A model generated the notes under the pieces. That model was not told the origin of the DNA, made no database searches, and saw only the letters and a program-made list of their open reading frames with translations. 64,000 nucleotides of DNA from Arion vulgaris (taxonomy: Eukaryota > Mollusca > Gastropoda > Stylommatophora > Arionidae), in contig CM036756.1 of assembly GCA_020796225.1 (NCBI GenBank), positions 55,334,616 to 55,398,615 of the forward strand, given 5' to 3'. The position numbers and the translations under genes were made by a program. Positions 32,881 to 43,889 of the stretch are shown one piece after another. How positions within the stretch are numbered: the stretch's first letter is position 1; every line of letters starts with the position of its first letter.

Positions 32881-33696
32881 ATATGGGGTACAACTCATTG
32901 CAGTAAATTCAGTCCTTCGTCCTTAGACATTGAGACCTTTAAGAGGAACTGAGCTATATGGGGTACAACTCATTGCTGTAAATTCAGTCCTTCGTCCTTA
33001 GACATTGAGACCTTTAAGAGGAACTTAGCTATATGGGGTACAACTCATTGCTGTAAATTCAGTCCTTCGTCCTTAGACATTGAGACCTTTAAGAGGAACT
33101 TAGCTATATGGGGTACAACTCATTGCTGTAAATTCAGTCCTTCGTCCTTAGACATTGAGACCTTTAAGAGGAACTGAGCTATATGGGGTACAACTCATTG
33201 CTGTAAATTCAGTCCTTCGTCCTTAGACATTGAGACCTTTAAGAGGAACTGAGCTATATGGGGTACAACTCATTGCTGTAAATTCAGTCCTTCGTCCTTA
33301 GACATTGAGACCTTTAAGAGGAACTGAGCTATATGGGGTACAACTCATTGCAGTAAATTCAGTCCTTCGTCCTTAGACATTGAGACCTTTAAGAGGAACT
33401 GAGCTATATGGGGTACAACTCATTGCTGTAAATTCAGTCCTTCGTCCTTAGACATTGAGACCTTTAAGAGGAACTGAGCAGCTATATGGGGTACAACTCA
33501 TTGTAGTAAATCCAGTCCTTCGTCCTTAGACATTGAGACCTTTAAGAGGAACTGAGCTATATGGGGTACAACTCATTGTAGTAAATCCAGTCCTTCGTCC
33601 TTAGACATTGAGACCTTTAAGAGGAACTGAGCTATATGGGGTACAACTCATTGTAGTAAATCCAGTCCTTCGTCCTTAGACATTGAGACCTTTAAG
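32797..33696 (+). repeat. 75-bp array made of the SINE-1 3' end, 12 copies
   Basis: The unit contains GAGCTATATGGGGTACAACT, CATTGCTGTAAATTCAGTCC and TTCGTCCTTAGACATTGAGA. The first unit is the 3' end of the SINE-1 at 32660. Compare GCAATATGGAGAATCCCGGT, GCAATGAAGTCAATCCTTC in the copy at 38993. One unit near 33476 has a 3-bp insertion. Confidence 0.9.
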
Positions 33697-33904
33697 GATT
33701 ATTATACAAATATTACATAGGAAAATATAATTGCTGAAAACCAACTGTTACAGAACAAAATTTCATATATCACCAGGGGTAAGGTAGAGATTAAAATTCT
33801 ACTTCTTACAGTTCATGAACATTGATTAACACTGTCTCATAAACAGTGACATGTTTCAGAGATTGAAATATTATTCTTACATTAAACATCACATACGTAT
33901 TATT

Positions 33905-34110
33905 TCGTTAGGTGTCACTGTGGTGTAGAGGTTAGGTGTCACTGTGGTGTAGAGGATATGTATCACTGTGGTGTAGAGGTTAGGTGTCACTGTGGTGTAG
34001 AGGATATGTATCACTGTGGTGTAGAGGTTAGGTGTCACTGTGGTGTAGAGGATATGTATCACTGTGGTGTAGAGGATAGGTGTCACTGTGGTGTAGAGGA
34101 TAGGTGCTCG
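33905..34110 (+). repeat. 24-bp array made of the SINE-2 head, about 8 copies
   Basis: The unit GGTGTCACTGTGGTGTAGAG plus GTTA or GATA is exactly the first part of the SINE-2 that follows at 34080, including its A-box-like TGTGGTGTAGAGG. Two unit types (GGTGTC and TATGTATC) alternate. Confidence 0.92.
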
Positions 34111-34540
34111 TCTCTCGTGCCAAAGGTACAAGGTTCGCTCCCTCGTGGAACCATCCGGATATTTTTCCAGAGATCCCTGATCTCAGTAAAGGTGAGATCG
34201 AGTTCCTAGTAATATCGGAGACGGACGATAAAACGTGGGACCTGGGTTCAATTCAAGCACGTAAAAGAACCCTTGACAGTTTAAAATCAAGAAGATCAGA
34301 CTGGAAATTCACTGTCCTGGCAAATTTCATAAGAAAAAATTAAAATTAGATTCCCACAAAAATATCTTTACTATCTTCAAAATTACATCGTGGACCTTCG
34401 TCTGTGCTACGGAGTTCGTGCACTGCAGCTGAGCTCTTCCTGTGTAAGAAAGAGATCGGAGCACACATGGTTACTCACTGAGGTGCAATTATGATTGTCC
34501 TATCATCAATCAATTAATCAATAAATATTAGTTTCATGTT
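34080..34540 (+). mobile_element. SINE-2, full length
   Basis: Head: TGTGGTGTAGAGG (34087-34099) and B box GGTTCGCTCCC (34132-34142). Body: AGAGATCCCTGATCTCAGTA (includes a short hairpin GAGATC..GATCTC), GGAGACGGACGATAAAACGT, ACGTAAAAGAACCCTTGACA, TTCCCACAAAAATATCTTTA, TGCTACGGAGTTCGTGCACT. 3' end GGTTACTCACTGAGGTGCAA and tail ATCAATCAATTAATCAATAA. Best plus-strand example of the family. Confidence 0.87.
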
Positions 34541-34640
34541 GATCACCAATAAAAATTGTTTCCGTATTAAATATCAGATAAATATTTTGTTCCAGGTTAA
34601 ACATCAGAGTAACATTTTGTTCATATTAAATATCACAGTG

Positions 34641-34674
<34 letters not shown>

Positions 34675-34974
34675 CAATAAATGAGAGTACAGATATCTTG
34701 GAAAACTAGTCGAGACGACCAAGAATATGATAACAAATGGCGATTTAACAAAAAATTGAAACAACTACGAAAAAAACTTGTGGAAAATTTTGATAACAAG
34801 AGCCTTTTGTGTAGATTGTGAAGTAAACGACGTTCTGTAATATGTCGTGTTATCATCATGTGCCATGACAACAGGCGTAGCTTATCATGTTCTTATACAA
34901 CTCTCTTTCTCTAGTTCTAGCTAGGAGTTATGATACTGTTTTCCAAGCCGTGTTATGATGCCAAGCGGTCTAGA
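34541..34974. other. Spacer with (GA)n and a loose 30-bp repeat
   Basis: TTAAATATCAGA with ATTTTGTTC recurs loosely three times at 34565-34640, followed by ACACACACAGAGAGAGAG and a GA run to 34674. No gene. Confidence 0.6.
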
Positions 34975-35265
34975 ATATGTTTACACTATCGACATCTTGT
35001 CTTTCTTGCCCTGTATCTTGCCCGTTGTCACATTCTTTGTCGACATCTTGTCTTTCTTGCCGTTGTCACATTCTTTGTCGACATCTTGTCTTTCTTGCTC
35101 TGTATCTTGCCCGTTGTCACATTCTTTGTCGACATCTTGTCTTTCTTGCCCTGTATCTTGCCCGTTGTCACATTCTTTGTCGACATCTTGTCGTTCTTGC
35201 CGTTGTCACATTCTTTATCGACATCTTGTCTTTCTTGCCTTGAATCTTGCGGTTGTCACAATGTA
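34975..35265. repeat. 51-bp/36-bp alternating array
   Basis: The unit contains TCGACATCTTGTCTTTCTTG and CCGTTGTCACATTCTTTG. Long units add CCTGTATCTTGC, which short units lack. All three plus frames are largely open as a by-product. Confidence 0.88.
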
Positions 35266-35701
35266 TTCAAGCTTTTTGTTTTCTTTTCCACAGAGTGTTG
35301 ATTGTTGTTGCTATCATATGAGCTTCATAAACGATCTGTTGTCTGTTTTCTTGAAAATATCTAGTGACGTCTTTCCTGCCCCAAATATTTTCATTATTCT
35401 TCAATAAAATTACATCTCTGCAGCATTTAATAGTTTACTATTACTTTTATTTATTGTCAATGAATTCTCTCCGTATGTGAAAGTTTGTTCCACACAGCAC
35501 ACTAATCTCACTTTCCATGAAAAGATTTGATTACACAACTAGTTTGTTTTCATTTTCCAGAAATCGCATTAGATTGGTTGATCCTACACTTTATTTCTGA
35601 AATTACATTTAATATCGGATTGAAATGCTATAGCCATGTTTCTGAATTGTTTTTCTTCCTTTAGAACGGTTTCCTTTTACATTATTACGCATTTTTGGGG
35701 A
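35266..35701. other. Spacer, no feature seen
   Basis: Unassigned AT-rich sequence between the array and the LINE-H fragment. Confidence 0.4.
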
Positions 35702-36275
35702 CTAATATTTAGTAGTTACATGAGGTTTATCATCATAGCACTCCGGACATGTCCATAAGTGCTCCGATCTCCGCCTCAGCAAATCCAGCAGCGTCCAGCG
35801 GCCCAACATGCCAGTTGGATGTTGATTAATCAATCTCTTTGCATATTTAGTATGTCGTTCTTTATGGGCTGCACCAATATTGACACCCATCTCTCGCAAT
35901 CTGGTCAGCGAGTGGAATTCACAGCAATGAAACTCCTCTGTTCGGAAAGACTCTCTCAATACGTGAAGAATGTAATTTCGATCCATGGCAGCTCCCTCTG
36001 ATATTGTAGCTAAGCCAGCCAATCTATTAGCTCGTTCATTACCCCTATCTCCTGCGTGCCGAGGGACAAAAATAAAGGTGATTTCTCTGATCATTGTCTG
36101 TACCAGTACCTCCACACAGTTGCGTCTCACCATTCTTGATTCTACTTAACGAATCATGCTCATGGAGTCACTGAGTATGAAAACATGAGAGTAGGTGTGA
36201 GATACCAACCATTTCATCGCCTTCGTAACCGTCCGAATCTCCATTGTCAAACTACTTGAGATTTGTTTATGTTTT
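35702..36275 (-). mobile_element. LINE-H fragment with RNase H domain, copy 1
   Basis: Minus strand. From 36250: SLTMEIRTVTKAMKWLVSHT (acidic E of RNase H), VFILSDSMSMI (the DS active-site strand), a stop, then ITFIFVPRHAGDRGNERANR with LAGLA (the P.H.G..GNE.A..LA motif; the usual D is N here). The C-terminal part reads RLINQHPTGMLGRWTLLDLL, RRRSEHLWTCPECYDD, with a C..C pair. RNase H removes RNA from the hybrid in some non-LTR elements. The RT part is not present. Two more copies lie at 39285 and 63597. Confidence 0.82.
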
Positions 36276-36320
36276 ATGTTACTATCTTTTTTCTTGTTGC
36301 TATTTATAGTTAAACGTTTT

Positions 36321-39035
36321 TGTTTACTACATACTAAACAATATATATATATTAGCGTCTCAGTGGTGAAGCGGTTATGTGGTGTGTCTGTTGTACTGAT
36401 GTTAGTTTACTACATACTAAACAATATATATATATTAGCGTCTCAGTGGTGAAGCGGTTATGTGGTGTGTCTGTTGTACTGATGTTAGTTTACTACATAC
36501 TAAACAAGATATATATATTAGCGTCTCATTGGTGAAGCGGTTATGTGGTGTGTCTGTTGTACTGATATTAGCGTCTCAGTGGTGAAGCGGTTATGTGGTG
36601 TGTCTGTTGTACTGATGTTAGTTTACTACATACTAAACAAGATATATATATATTAGCGTCTCAGTGGTGAAGCGGTTATGTGGTGTGTCTGTTGTACTGA
36701 TGTTAGTTTACTACATACTAAACAATATATATATATTAGCGTCTCAGTGGTGAAGCGGTTATGTGGTGTGTCTGTTGTACTGATGTTAGTTTACTACATA
36801 CTAAACAAGATATATATATATTAGCGTCTCAGTGGTGAAGCGGTTATGTGGTGTGGCTGTTGTACTGATATTAGCGTCTCATTGGTGAAGCGGTTATGTG
36901 GTGTGTCTGTTGTACTGATATTAGCGTCTCAGTGGTGAAGCGGTTATGTGGTGTGTCTGTTGTACTGATGTTAGTTTACTACATACTAAACAAGATATAT
37001 ATATATTAGCGTCTCAGTGGTGAAGCGGTTATGTGGTGTGTCTGTTGTACTGATGTTAGTTTACTACATACTAAACAATATATATATATTAGCGTCTCAG
37101 TGGTGAAGCGGTTATGTGGTGTGTCTGTTGTACTGATGTTAGTTTACTACATACTAAACAAGATATATATATATTAGCGTCTCAGTGGTGAAGCGGTTAT
37201 GTGGTGTGTCTGTTGTACTGATGTTAGTTTACTACATACTAAACAATATATATATATTAGCGTCTCAGTGGTGAAGCGGTTATGTGGTGTGTCTGTTGTA
37301 CTGATGTTAGTTTACTACATACTAAACAAGATATATATATATTAGCGTCTCAGTGGTGAAGCGGTTATGTGGTGTGTCTGTTGTACTGATATTAGCGTCT
37401 CAGTGGTGAAGCGGTTATGTGGTGTGTCTGTTGTACTGATGTTAGTTTACTACATACTAAACAATATATATATATTAGCGTCTCAGTGGTGAAGCGGTTA
37501 TGTGGTGTGTCTGTTGTACTGATGTTAGTTTACTACATACTAAACAATATATATATATTAGCGTCTCAGTGGTGAAGCGGTTATGTGGTGTGTCTGTTGT
37601 ACTGATGTTAGTTTACTACATACTAAACAATATATATATATTAGCGTCTCAGTGGTGAAGCGGTTATGTGGTGTGTCTGTTGTACTGATGTTAGTTTACT
37701 ACATACTAAACAATATATATATATTAGCGTCTCAGTGGTGAAGCGGTTATGTGGTGTGTCTGTTGTACTGATATTAGCGTCTCAGTGGTGAAGCGGTTAT
37801 GTGGTGTGTCTGTTGTACTGATGTTAGTTTACTACATACTAAACAATATATATATATTAGCGTCTCAGTGGTGAAGCGGTTATGTGGTGTGTCTGTTGTA
37901 CTGATGTTAGTTTACTACATACTAAACAATATATATATATTAGCGTCTCAGTGGTGAAGCGGTTATGTGGTGTGTCTGTTGTACTGATGTTAGTTTACTA
38001 CATACTAAACAATATATATATATTAGGATCTCAGTGGTGAAGCGGTTATGTGGTGTGTCTGTTGTACTGATGTTAGTTTACTACATACTAAACAATATAT
38101 ATATATTAGGATCTCAGTGGTGAAGCGGTTATGTGGTGTGTCTGTTGTACTGATGTTAGTTTACTACATACTAAACAATATATATATATTAGGATCTCAG
38201 TGGTGAAGCGGTTATGTGGTGTGTCTGTTGTACTGATGTTAGTTTACTACATACTAAACAATATATATATATTAGGATCTCAGTGGTGAAGCGGTTATGT
38301 GGTGTGTCTGTTGTACTGATGTTAGTTTACTACATACTAAACAAGATATATATATTAGATCTCAGTGGTGAAGCGGTTATGTGGTGTGTCTGTTGTACTG
38401 ATGTTAGTTTACTACATACTAAACAAGATATATATATATTAGGATCTCAGTGGTGAAGCGGTTATGTGGTGTGTCTGTTGTACTGATGTTAGTTTACTAC
38501 ATACTAAACAAGATATATATATATTAGCGTCTCAGTGGTGAAGCGGTTATGTGGTGTGTCTGTTGTACTGATGTTAGTTTACTACATACTAAACAATATA
38601 TATATATTAGCGTCTCAGTGGTGAAGCGGTTATGTGGTGTGTCTGTTGTACTGATATTAGCGTCTCAGTGGTGAAGCGGTTATGTGGTGTGTCTGTTGTA
38701 CTGATATTAGCGTCTCAGTGGTGAAGCGGTTATGTGGTGTGTCTGTTGTACTGATATTAGCGTCTCAGTGGTGAAGCGGTTATGTGGTGTGTCTGTTGTA
38801 CTGATATTAGCGTCTCAGTGGTGAAGCGGTTATGTGGTGTGTCTGTTGTACTGATGTTAGTTTACTACATACTAAACAATATATATATATTAGCGTCTCA
38901 GTGGTGAAGCGGTTATGTGGTGTGTCTGTTGTACTGATATTAGCGTCTCAGTGGTGAAGCGGTTATGTGGTGTGTCTGTTGTACTGATATTAGCGTCTCA
39001 GTGGTGAAGCGGTTATGTGGTGTGTCTGTTGTACT
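36321..39035 (+). repeat. 2.7-kb array of SINE-1 heads with higher-order pattern
   Basis: Long unit about 83-85 bp: GCGTCTCAGTGGTGAAGCGG, TTATGTGGTGTGTCTGTTGT, ACTGATG, then a spacer TTAGTTTACTACATACTAAA with (TA)n. Short unit 50 bp: the head alone, joined by GATATTA. Long and short units alternate in an ordered way, with GCGTCTC and GGATCTC variants in blocks. The head carries the A box TGGTGAAGCGG. The last copy continues into a SINE-1 (38993). About 35 A boxes without B boxes. Confidence 0.93.
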
Positions 39036-39240
39036 GAAAGTTGTGGGTTTGAATCAGGACAGAGACACATTTTCAATTTTTTTTCATGAGATTCATAGGA
39101 CTGTTGCTGGAGCTACGGTGTTCATGCTTTGTGCAATGCTCTGTGTAGATCGCATGTCCTCTCTGCCGACAGGGACGGAGCAATATGGAGAATCCCGGTG
39201 CAATGAAGTCAATCCTTCATTTTTTAGACATAAATATTTA
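38993..39240 (+). mobile_element. SINE-1, parent of the head array
   Basis: A box TGGTGAAGCGG (39002-39012), B box GGGTTTGAATC (39045-39055), body AGCTACGGTGTTCATGCTTT, GACAGGGACGGAGCAATATG, 3' end GTGCAATGAAGTCAATCCTT. It is followed by a (TTTAG)n run at 39236-39280, probably the retroposon tail. Confidence 0.88.
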
Positions 39241-39284
39241 GTTTAGTTTAGTTTAGTTTAGTTTTAGTTTAGTTTAGTCGTCGG

Positions 39285-39690
39285 ATCACCATCACTCACG
39301 TCGAACTAATTTTTCCAAATGCTCCACTCTCTCCATCAGTATGTCCCTCAGCGTGTGGCGACTAACGACACCGGTTCTTTGTTGGTTTACAATTCTTCTT
39401 TGTCTGCCAGTATAGCGTTCTTGTCGAGCTACAACACACTTAACTTTGAGTTCTTGCAATCTGGTTAGTATTCTAGATTAACGGCCATTGCGTGAATCAT
39501 GCACACGACCTCTCTCCCTTAAGGAATTTATAATATCAGTCTGGTTCATTGCTCACCCGCTTTGTACAGTAGCCATACCTTCAAGCCTAACCGCACGTTC
39601 ATTACCCTTACACCTGCATGCCCTGACACAAAAATAAAAGTGATCTTTGTCAGCTTAGATCTTCCCAGCGACTCCATCCAAACATATACA
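39285..39690 (-). mobile_element. LINE-H fragment, copy 2, diverged
   Basis: Minus strand: SKLTKITFIFVSGHAGV (the RNase H GHAG motif), a frameshift, then GNERAVRLEGMATVQSG, and the C-terminal part RRIVNQQRTGVVSRHTLRDI with LMERVEHLEKL. It aligns with 35702-36100 but is far more diverged, so it is an older or different subfamily. Confidence 0.68.
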
Positions 39691-40039
39691 TATAGACATA
39701 AACATATATATTTAAAATGACACTGTACGAAATGGTCTAAGTTTATTTGTGCATTCAAGTCAACAACTACACATGTTTTTGTTTTCTTTTACTGTCAAGT
39801 AGAAATGCCAATCTCAACAGCGTTAAATCTCTAATGTTCTTTGTTAATTATGTTTTTGCCTTTTGTTTTGAAGTTGAGATAAGTTTAATTTCTTTGCACT
39901 GTATGACATATGCGTGTGAACTGAATAAAATATGTCTGGGAAATGCAATAAACATCGAATTTGAAGAAGATCTGGTGAGTTCTTTACAAAACATAAAGTT
40001 TAACTGTGCTGTAGAGAAAAGGATTGCACACAAAGAAAT
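39691..40039. other. Unassigned, plus-strand open frame
   Basis: An open frame of about 100 residues (39747-40055) has no recognised domain. Its last part (VEKRIAHKEIISKE) may be the start of the RTE-like tail that follows. Confidence 0.35.
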
Positions 40040-40290
40040 CATATCAAAAGAATAAGAATCAGACAATGTTCTTCGGGGATATAATGGTAAGGAGGCTTAG
40101 AACATTTGGTGACAACTGGTAAATTTCAGGGAAGGAGAGATCGTGGAAGGCAGAGGGAAAATATTTAGATGGTTGGACATCATGGTTCGACAAACGATCG
40201 ACGTCGGAACTGATTAACTGGAGCAAGGAGAGAGAGAGAGAGTTGTGGAGAGACGTGATCGCCTATGTCGGCAGGCATGACACTTGATTT
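40040..40290 (+). mobile_element. RTE-like LINE terminal fragment
   Basis: Plus strand, two frames: ERSWKAEGKYLDGWTSWFDK, RSTSELINWS, ERERELWRDVIAYVGRHDT then stop. The W.D..........L....RE.WR..... terminus is typical of RTE-type elements. Same family as 19675. A GA run at 40226-40242 may be a slippage product. Confidence 0.68.
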
Positions 40291-40344
40291 ATTGAAAGAT
40301 TATATGTTTGTTCATTGCTTACTCTTCTTCAACCAACTAAACAT

Positions 40345-40625
40345 TGTTGTTCTTCTCCTTCTTCTTATTTGAACGCTCCATATCGACCACTTGTTAACCA
40401 CTCTTTGTGATTTGTATGTGATGTGAGCCTAAGAGCGATTGTACGTTGTGCCAAATATGCGTCTACAAGATGGTAAGCACATTCCAATTATTGCGACACT
40501 TTTTATTTACTATGATAGCTTCCCTAGGCCCCTACCTCAGTCGCCTCTTATGACATGCTTTATAGGTCGCACTGTTACAATTCTTTGTTTCCCTTGAGAT
40601 CCTCCTCAGGAACACATAGGCGGAT
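40345..40625 (-). mobile_element. Rep-A copy
   Basis: Reverse orientation: CTTCTCCTTCTTCTT tail, GAACGCTCCATATCGACCAC, CCTAAGAGCGATTGTACGTT, GCCTCTTATGACATGC, ending AGGAACACATAGGCGGATT. It faces the copy at 40828, giving an inverted pair about 200 bp apart. Confidence 0.78.
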
Positions 40626-40827
40626 TGTTGTTACTGAAATCTCACAGTAAAGTCCCTTAGAATCGTAGTCTATGTGCTAAGTGGGCCTCATATTTCTAGT
40701 AACATCTTGTACGGCGTCCTATTAGAGACATGTCCAGTTGGATGCTGACTGTGGACACAGGCTTTTATTACTAGAGATGGCAGTTCTCATACAACAAGCG
40801 TAATGTAGACGTGTTGGAATGAAGCCA

Positions 40828-41073
40828 CCCGTGTGTTGCCGGGGCTCTCAAGGGGAGCAAAGAATAGTAACCTTAGTAAGAGGCGACTGAGGTAGTGGCC
40901 TACAGAAACCACCTTGGTAAATAAAACGTCGCAGAAATCGGATGTGCTGGCCTACTTGTAGGCACATAACTGGTACAACGTAAAATCACTCTTAGACTAA
41001 GATCACACATAAACCACAAATAGTGGTTAACAAGTGGTCGATATGCAGCCTTGAAGGAAGAAGAAGAAGGAGA
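40828..41073 (+). mobile_element. Rep-A copy
   Basis: 5' CCACCCGTGTGTTGCCGGGG, CTCTCAAGGGGAGCAAAGAA, GAGGCGACTGAGGTAG, GCAGAAATCGGATGTGCTGG, TGGTCGATATGCAGCC, tail GAAGAAGAAGAAGG. An internal deletion removes the ACTGCGACCTACAAGGCATG part. Confidence 0.78.
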
Positions 41074-41363
41074 ATGAAGCATTATCTTATGTACAATCTC
41101 TCATTTACTCAAAAACACACACACCCCCCTCTACCAGTCCCCAAAATTTGAACTTGTCTCCAGATTAACAAGAGAATAATTTGCTTTAAACCACTAATCC
41201 AATTTCTACGTGCTTAATATGAAGCATTATCTTATGTACAATCTCTCATTTACTCAAAAACACACACACGCCCCTCTACCAGTCCCCAAAATTTGAACTT
41301 GTCTCCAGATTAACAAGAGAATAATTTGATTTAAACCACTAATCCAATTTCTACGTGCTTAAT
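41074..41363. repeat. 145-bp direct duplication
   Basis: GAAGCATTATCTTATGTACA through TTCTACGTGCTTAATAT occurs twice back to back (41076 and 41221), over 97 percent identical by eye. It begins exactly at the 3' tail of the Rep-A at 40828. Confidence 0.92.
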
Positions 41364-41539
41364 ATGAACAGTGGATCTACGTTTTATGGTCCTACTACGA
41401 TAGGGCAAGGCACTTGATATCAAGTACATCATGGATCTCTGGAAAGTAGCGTTATCGCTCCATGCGGAAAGCGAACCGTTACTCTTGGAGTTAGAGTCCA
41501 GCACCACCATAACTCCACAACAAAGAAATATCCCTCATT

Positions 41540-41880
41540 AAATTCAATGGGCACTGTTTACACTGTCAACGGTAAGAACATTTTGCAACTATTCTGTTTA
41601 CACTGTCAACGGTAAGAACATTTTGCAACTATTCTGTTTACATTGTCAACGGTAAGAACATATTGCAACTATTCTGTTTACATTGTCACGGTAAGAACAT
41701 ATTGCAACTATCTGTACATGTCCGAGAACTTTAACTATTCTGTTTACATTGTCAACGGTAAGAACATATTGCAACTATTCTGTTTACATTGTCAACGGTA
41801 AGAACATATTCAACTATTCTGTTTACATTGTCAACGGTAGAACATATTGCAACTATTCTGTTTACATTGTCGTAAGAACA
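41540..41880. repeat. 40-bp array touching the SINE-2 3' end, about 8 copies
   Basis: The unit contains CTGTTTACATTGTCAACGGT and AAGAACATATTGCAACTATT. Late units (41680-41880) carry small deletions. The array stops at the 3' end of the minus-strand SINE-2. Confidence 0.88.
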
Positions 41881-42300
41881 TTCACTTTGCACTTCCCGGT
41901 GAGTAACTATGTTTTTTTCACGTCTTCTATTCTTTACAGCAGAAGATCTCAGCTATTTTATGTCATAACTCCACTTCAGGCACTCAGCTGGAGAGTGTCC
42001 CCCTCGATTATAGATATCAGAGAAGATAGGTTAAAGAAAATATTTTGTAGGAATTTTTATTTTTCTAATGAATTTCGTTCAGGCAGGAGCTTTCCAGCTT
42101 GCTCTTCTCGACTTAGAACTGCCACGAATTGTTGGGTGCTCAACTTGAACATGGGACCTACGTTTTGTCGTCCGTCTCCGATAGGAGTAGGAACTTGATC
42201 TCACCTTAACTGAGATAAGAGATAACTTTTAAAATATCATGAAGGAGCGAACCGTGTACTTTTAGAACGAGAGGCAACCACATAGCCTCTACACTACAGA
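41880..42300 (-). mobile_element. SINE-2, reverse, between two arrays
   Basis: 3' end CTTCCCGGTGAGTAACTATG at the left, body GTAGGAATTTTTATTTTTCT and CGTCCGTCTCCGATAGGAGT, head at the right (GGAGCGAACCGTGTACTTTT, GCCTCTACACTACAGAGACC). Full length. Arrays abut both ends. Confidence 0.85.
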
Positions 42301-42562
42301 GACCACTAACTATTCTGTATCATCTGCTAAAGTTACCTAGACTGTGCTAATAAATCCTACGCCGAAGAGACCACTAACTATTCTGTATCATCTGCTAAAG
42401 TTACCTAGACTGTGCTAATAAATCCTACACACAGGACTACTAACAATTTGTATCATCTGCTAAAGTTACCTAGACTGTGCTAATAAATCCTACGCCGAAG
42501 AGACCACTAACTATTCTGTATCATCTGCTAAAGTTACCTAGACTGTGCTAATAAATCCTACA
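42298..42562. repeat. About 65-bp array at the SINE-2 5' end, 4 copies
   Basis: The unit contains AGAGACCACTAACTATTCTG, TATCATCTGCTAAAGTTACC and TAGACTGTGCTAATAAATCC. Its first 8-12 bases repeat the outermost part of the SINE-2 head (ACAGAGACCAC). The third unit has small deletions. Confidence 0.88.
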
Positions 42563-43177
42563 CTACTTAACTGAAACGATTGTGTTTGGAGATTGAAAAA
42601 CAAAATATGAAACATTGTATAACGCATCTTAGAAGCAACATAAACACCCCACAGATGGAGATATAAAAACAGAACTATATGCAGGAATTTGCTGATATCG
42701 TCATATAAATCTGCGCTTTCCTTTCTACTTTTAATGTACAATAAAAACCAAGATGGCTACCGAAGGATGACGTAACGTTTTCGTATCGATCAATTCATCC
42801 ACCCGTCTCAACGCTACCCTGCTCACAACATATCGGCTAATGTATACTCTTCTAGTTATGTGGTGTTGGTAGCAGTGAGTGAAAGGCAATTCAAGATTCA
42901 GATATGTGTACATTTTCAGGGTTGAATTAAATATTGTCACATATAATAACTAGAAGAATACCATTTCTAGACTTATTAACCAAACATTTATTTGGCATGA
43001 ATATAACACATATGCAAAGGTTGTATTTATGTTTCTTGCGTCTATGACTTATATAAACACATATCATGTGAGTAGCCTTCGACCCTTTTCAGATGTAATG
43101 AATGTATCAGCATGCTCCTACTACCGGCCTTCATTATACCAAGTCATTTCTTGCGCTACTCTAAAGTATATCTTAAT
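42563..43177. other. Spacer, no feature seen
   Basis: No domain or repeat recognised; short open frames only. Confidence 0.4.
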
Positions 43178-43575
43178 ATCTCGTGACAGATGTACCAGGT
43201 TTACTTCCTCGTGAAGCCATCTATTTTTCAAGAGATCCCTGATCTCAGTGTAGATGAGATCGAATTCCTAATCATATCGGAGACGGAAGATAGATCGCAG
43301 GTCCCGTGTTTAATTTGAGCTCGTAAAAGAAGTCTTTGCAGTTCAAAATCGAGAAGCTGGAAAGCCGCTGCCCGGCAAAACTAATTAGAAAAGATTAAAA
43401 ATAAAATTCCCACAAAAATATCTTCACCATCTTCAAAATTACATCTGAGACCCTCGCCGATGCTACGGGGTTCGGACACTACCTATCTTCCTATGTAAGA
43501 AAGAGATCAGAGCACACATGGTTACTCATCGAAGTGCAATGATGATGGTCCTATCAATCAATCAATATCTCAATA
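43178..43575 (+). mobile_element. SINE-2, head truncated
   Basis: Begins inside the tRNA-like part (CAGGTTTACTTCCTCGTGAA), continues AGAGATCCCTGATCTCAGTG, CGGAGACGGAAGATAGATCG, GCAGTTCAAAATCGAGAAGC, TTCCCACAAAAATATCTTCA, CATGGTTACTCATCGAAGTG, and ends in TATCAATCAATCAATATC. The A-box part is absent. Confidence 0.82.
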
Positions 43576-43889
43576 GGTCTTGTACTATATAGTAAGGTTT
43601 TGGGTTTCTAAAATATTATCAGTTTTCCATCTGTATACATTGCTGTCTGTTGGACACATTTTCTCCTAGTTATAGAAATATAGGGGATGTAGTGCAGTTT
43701 GTTGATTAAGGATAACATCCCAAATATTTCAAACTCGTTTTATTAGTGACATTGTAATGAAAGACTGACATAGTGTTAAATGCAATTTCAGCCCTATGTT
43801 TCATTAGGTACGCTGAATGGAATGATTTTTTTTAATGTTATGGATGAGTTGCAGTCATGTGTATTATTGGAAGCGGATATAAATAAGTG
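43576..43889. other. Spacer, no feature seen
   Basis: AT-rich; nothing recognised. Confidence 0.4.

Noticed and set aside
36321..39035. Centromeric or telomeric satellite
   Set aside because: The unit contains a SINE head and is one of many short arrays; no telomere motif was seen. The (TTTAG)n run at 39236 is short and sits at a SINE tail.
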